Assembly: GCF_030418165.1 (NCBI RefSeq)
Contig: NZ_JAUHTQ010000006.1
Coordinates: 124,001 to 188,000 of the forward strand
Direction: 5' to 3'
Length of the DNA: 64,000 bases
From: Ureibacillus aquaedulcis
GTDB taxonomy: Bacteria > Bacillota > Bacilli > Bacillales_A > Planococcaceae
Positions 61,105 to 64,000 of this stretch are shown one piece after another (the first letter of the stretch is position 1; each line of letters opens with the position of its first letter). A program made the translations under genes and the position numbers. The notes under the pieces are model-generated. The model was given only the letters and a program-made list of their open reading frames with translations, searched no databases and was not told where the DNA came from.

Positions 61105-61182
61105 CTTCTTAAAAAATTATGGCGGTCGTTCACACAAGAAATTCATCTGTTAAATAGATAAAACATGCTATAATGACATTTG

Positions 61183-61220
61183 TTAGGAGAAGACAACCAG
61201 GTCTTCTCCTAAGGTTTTTT
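61183..61220 (+). terminator. Terminator between liaH and liaF
   Basis: TTAGGAGAAGAC (61183-61194) pairs exactly with GTCTTCTCCTAA (61201-61212), loop of 6, then GGTTTTTT. A TATAAT at 61169-61174 lies just upstream. Confidence 0.88.
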
Positions 61221-61270
61221 GTTATAAGTAGAGAGCCTGAGCACAACAAGAGAAAAAAGGAGGAACCACT

Positions 61271-61951
61271 TTGAACAGATTTAGTACGAACCAATTAACC
61301 TTTGTCGCAATTGCTGTTATTTTGATTGTGTTCGCAGAGCTCACACTTTTTAATAATGGCAGCACCTTTTTAATAATCCTTGGGGCAATTCTGCTATATT
61401 TCAGCTTTTCCAAAAATAAAAAGTATCTTTTTTGGAGTGGTTGTTTCCTTATCTTCCTTGCTATCTTATCTATATGGAGCCTACGCCTGCTAATTGTTGG
61501 AGTATTAATTTACATACTATATAAACATGTTACGAAAGAACAAAAAATTGTGGCAATCAACACTCAAGAGCTTGATGCCAAAATCATGAAGAACCGCCTA
61601 ATCGGCAACATCTCTTCCCCAGTCGTGAATTACAAATGGGAAGACATCCTGATGCAGAAGTTTGTCGGCGACATCTCTCTTGATTTAACGGAGACCATTT
61701 TGCCAGCAGGTACTTCGGTCATTACCATCCGCCAATTCATCGGAAAAGTGACGATTGTGTTGCCTTATGAGATTCCCTTCCGCCTTCAGTATTCAACGCT
61801 TCTTGGAGAAGCAAAAATTCTGGGCAATCATTCCAAGCGATTAATCAATGAAAAACTGATTTTTGAAGATGAAGAGGCACAGGATGCAAAACGCAATATA
61901 GTAATCCATGTTGCAACTTGGCTTGGGGACGTGGAGGTGATCCGTAAATGA
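61271..61951 (+). CDS. liaF: LiaF, inhibitor of the LiaRS system
   Basis: A 226-residue membrane protein: four helices (residues 8-28, 34-50, 55-72, 75-90) and a soluble C-terminal DUF2154/LiaF domain (about 110-226, with FVGDISLDLTETILPAG and WLGDVEVIRK). In B. subtilis LiaF keeps LiaS in the off state. The start is a TTG with GGAGG 7 bases upstream. liaG is missing. Overlaps liaS (ATGA). Confidence 0.92.
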   Translation: MNRFSTNQLTFVAIAVILIVFAELTLFNNGSTFLIILGAILLYFSFSKNKKYLFWSGCFLIFLAILSIWSLRLLIVGVLIYILYKHVTKEQKIVAINTQELDAKIMKNRLIGNISSPVVNYKWEDILMQKFVGDISLDLTETILPAGTSVITIRQFIGKVTIVLPYEIPFRLQYSTLLGEAKILGNHSKRLINEKLIFEDEEAQDAKRNIVIHVATWLGDVEVIRK

Positions 61952-63036
61952 TTTCATTTCTATTTCGCTTGATGACGCTATTCTTCTTATTAAGCAGCAC
62001 GGTTTTTGGCTATTTATATATCTTCCTGGGATCACCAACAGATGAAGATTGGGGCTTTTTACTGGAATATGAATCAGATGAACTGCCGGTGGTTGCATTT
62101 ATATTGATGACGATTGGATTAATTAGCTTCTTCATTAGTATCTGGATGAGTGCAGTCGTGAGATCGAGAGAAAGTTCTGCGACACGCTACGTTAAGGAAT
62201 TAGTGGAACCTGGTTTTTCGATGAAGAAAAAGAAAAATGTTTCATTTACCTTGAAAAAAGCGCTGACACAGGCAAACGATTTGATCGAGACCCAGCGAAC
62301 AAGTTTGCAGCGAATGACAAACGAAAAAGCAGAAGCGAACGACAAAATCATCCAAGAACGGATTATCGCCGAACGGCAACGCTTGGCTCGTGAATTGCAC
62401 GATTCCGTATCCCAGCAACTTTTTGCTGCGTCGATGCTATTATCTGCAGTTACTGAGCAGGAGGATGCACTCGGCACATCGAAACCTACTCTGCAGCAGG
62501 TTGAAAAAATTGTTCAGCAAGCCCAATTGGAAATGCGTGCATTGCTGCTTCATCTACGGCCAATTGCCTTGAAAGACAGTACATTAGCACAAGGGTTGAC
62601 GGATTTAATTCAGGAACTGCAGCAAAAAGTTTACTTCGATATCGATTACCGGATAGAAGAAATTGCATTGTCGAAAGCCGAGGAGGATCATTTATTCCGT
62701 ATTGCTCAAGAAGCACTTTCCAACACGTTACGTCATGCAAAGGCATCAGAAGTGGAATTGCTGTTGGTTGCCCGAGACCATGTGGGGATTTTACGGATCC
62801 AGGATAACGGCAAAGGCTTTAATATTGAAGACGATAAATCCACCTCCTACGGTTTACGAAACATTGCCGAACGAGCCGTTGAAATCGGGTGTTCGTATAA
62901 AATCGTTTCCGTTCCCGGCGAAGGGACGATTGTAGAAGTAAAGGTGCCTCTGGGGAACAAGGTTGACGTAGCAGTGGCAGAATCAAATAGTACGCCGGTG
63001 ATCGACCTGTCGAAAGAAGAGAAATCAGCCGAGTAA
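61948..63036 (+). CDS. liaS: Sensor histidine kinase LiaS
   Basis: A 362-residue kinase: two membrane helices (about residues 5-27 and 48-70), a cytosolic HAMP-like/coiled region, HisKA_3 with phospho-H151 in LARELHDSVSQQ, and HATPase (EALSNTLRHAKASEV, DNGKGF, GLRNIAERA). It reports cell-wall antibiotic stress with LiaF. Its ribosome site GGAGGTGATC is a full-length match to the 16S tail. The start overlaps liaF. Confidence 0.95.
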   Translation: MISFLFRLMTLFFLLSSTVFGYLYIFLGSPTDEDWGFLLEYESDELPVVAFILMTIGLISFFISIWMSAVVRSRESSATRYVKELVEPGFSMKKKKNVSFTLKKALTQANDLIETQRTSLQRMTNEKAEANDKIIQERIIAERQRLARELHDSVSQQLFAASMLLSAVTEQEDALGTSKPTLQQVEKIVQQAQLEMRALLLHLRPIALKDSTLAQGLTDLIQELQQKVYFDIDYRIEEIALSKAEEDHLFRIAQEALSNTLRHAKASEVELLLVARDHVGILRIQDNGKGFNIEDDKSTSYGLRNIAERAVEIGCSYKIVSVPGEGTIVEVKVPLGNKVDVAVAESNSTPVIDLSKEEKSAE

Positions 63037-63077
63037 AATAGTATAGTTTTGGAGAATTAGAGAAATTGGGTGATATA

Positions 63078-63710
63078 ATGATAAGAATTTTAATCGTGGA
63101 TGATCATGAAATGGTGCGGATTGGGGTATCCGCTTATCTTTCTGCGCAGGCCGATATGACCGTTGTCGGGGAAGCCGCAAATGGCCAGCAGGCAGTCGAA
63201 AAAGCACTTGAACTAAAGCCCGACATCATTCTTATGGACAATGTCATGCCTATCATGACGGGTGCTGAAGCAACCGCACAAATTTTGCAACAATGGCCGA
63301 ATGCTAAAATCATGATGGTGACAAGCTTCCTTGATGATGACAAGGTCTACCCTGCTTTGGAAGCCGGTGCTGTCAGCTACATCCTGAAAACATCCAACGC
63401 CAAGCAAATAGCGGAAGCCATTCGCAAAACGGTAGGCGGCGAAACAGTACTGGAACCGGAAGTCACAACAAAAATGATTACCCGCATGCGGGGCAATGCC
63501 AATACGCCTCTTTACGAACAGCTGACTGAACGTGAAATGGAAATCCTTTTATTGGTGGCACAAGGCAAAGCCAATCAAGATATCGCCGACGAATTATTCA
63601 TTGCCTTAAAAACAGTCAAAACCCATGTCAGCAATATCTTAGCGAAACTTGACGTACAAGACCGCACGCAAGCAGTCGTCTATGCCTTCCAAAATGGACT
63701 TGTCAAATAA
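63078..63710 (+). CDS. liaR: Response regulator LiaR
   Basis: A 210-residue NarL/FixJ regulator. Receiver with D54 in [11 protein letters not shown] and conserved VTSF and YILKTS segments; GerE-type helix-turn-helix [20 protein letters not shown] followed by [20 protein letters not shown]. The ATG at 63078 gives the B. subtilis length; an upstream TTG is an alternative. Presumed targets are the liaI-like/liaH operon here. Confidence 0.95.
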   Translation: MIRILIVDDHEMVRIGVSAYLSAQADMTVVGEAANGQQAVEKALELKPDIILMDNVMPIMTGAEATAQILQQWPNAKIMMVTSFLDDDKVYPALEAGAVSYILKTSNAKQIAEAIRKTVGGETVLEPEVTTKMITRMRGNANTPLYEQLTEREMEILLLVAQGKANQDIADELFIALKTVKTHVSNILAKLDVQDRTQAVVYAFQNGLVK

Positions 63711-63742
63711 AACATTGGTGTGTACAGCACCGATGTTTTTTA
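63711..63742 (+). terminator. Terminator of liaFSR
   Basis: AACATTGGTG pairs with CACCGATGTT (one mismatch), followed by TTTTATTTT, directly after the liaR stop. Confidence 0.85.
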
Positions 63743-63795
63743 TTTTGATCTATTTTGAGTTGAGCTGTGAGAATCGACAGAGCTCGTACGTACGC

Positions 63796-63827
63796 AAAAA
63801 AACTACCGCAGAATAGTTCTGCAGTAG
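63796..63827 (-). terminator. Minus-strand terminator near the window end
   Basis: CTACCGCAG (63803-63811) pairs with CTGCAGTAG (63819-63827) with one mismatch. The minus strand continues TTTTTTT. The gene it serves would lie to the right; the remaining bases to 64000 have stops in every minus frame and no visible gene. Confidence 0.75.
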
Positions 63828-64000
63828 TAAATAGGGGTTATACTAGAAGTTATGAAATATGAAACTTCAAAACACTTTATTATATGAAATTTGTTATGGA
63901 TTATGCTTGGAGCTTTTTAGATTTTGCTTAAGTTTTTATTAGCTAGTCTTTACTGGTTTTGGGGCTATTAGCGAATCTATTGTACGTGTAACTTCTTTTT

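Noticed and set aside
63746-64000. Gene entering from the right end
   Set aside because: Stops occur in every frame; only a minus-strand terminator hairpin at 63796-63827 is supported.

Overview
This 64 kb window comes from the chromosome of an endospore-forming, low-GC Gram-positive bacterium of the order Bacillales. Gene content and order resemble Bacillus subtilis but have been reshuffled. Protein details, frequent TTG starts and the missing gene blocks suggest Planococcaceae/Caryophanaceae (Solibacillus, Lysinibacillus or a relative). That placement is an inference from protein resemblance and gene order, not from a search. I see no phage, IS element, CRISPR array, tRNA or rRNA gene.

Region by region. 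(1) 1-8.9 kb, minus strand: the yphF-yphE-gpsA-der-ypfD-cmk-ypfA block (phospholipid precursor, ribosome assembly GTPase, S1 protein, CMP kinase, c-di-GMP receptor), then the germination pair sleB-ypeB and the intramembrane protease prsW. (2) 9.0-17 kb: an asparaginase, bacilliredoxin reductase ypdA, a phosphoesterase, a LysM protein, recQ-ypbB facing ferredoxin, and a PadR/membrane-protein pair with an autoregulatory-looking promoter. (3) 17-22.7 kb: fabI behind a perfect FapR palindrome, a TlpA-like thioredoxin, glnRA with paired GlnR boxes, a 52-bp tandem-repeat array, and ribU under an FMN riboswitch. (4) 22.7-34.3 kb: the resABC / resDE / sigX-rsiX cytochrome-biogenesis and stress block, then rluB, a D-Ala-D-Ala carboxypeptidase and scpAB. 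(5) 34.3-47 kb: ypuF, ribT, lysA followed by an overlooked 35-residue membrane peptide, spoVAF joined to the spoIIA (spoIIAA-spoIIAB-sigF) operon behind a SigH promoter, a SulP transporter, pdp, deoB, xerD and fur. (6) 47-58.3 kb: a SpoIIM-like membrane protein, nudF, and the yqkF, yqkE and yqkD genes separated by inserted cargo. The cargo is vanZ, a glycine-riboswitch-controlled CycA-type permease, a second 52-bp repeat array, and a regulator/permease/3-hydroxybutyrate dehydrogenase cluster. (7) 58.3-63.8 kb: a DUF3139-like gene, yneF, sirA with a Spo0A-type promoter, and a lia cell-envelope stress locus (liaI-like, pspA/liaH, liaF, liaS, liaR).

Functionally the window is dominated by core physiology: envelope stress (SigX/RsiX, LiaFSR, PspA), respiration (Res), nitrogen (GlnR) and lipid (FapR) control, chromosome segregation (ScpAB, XerD) and sporulation/germination (SpoIIA, SirA, SleB/YpeB, SpoVAF). 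Four signals are outside routine annotation. Two intergenic arrays share a 52-bp period and a GAG-N7-CTC core. A single-aptamer glycine riboswitch precedes an amino-acid permease, with a many-hairpin leader. An enhancer-binding-protein-like regulator has lost its GAFTGA loop and Walker B aspartate. A small membrane peptide is coupled to lysA.
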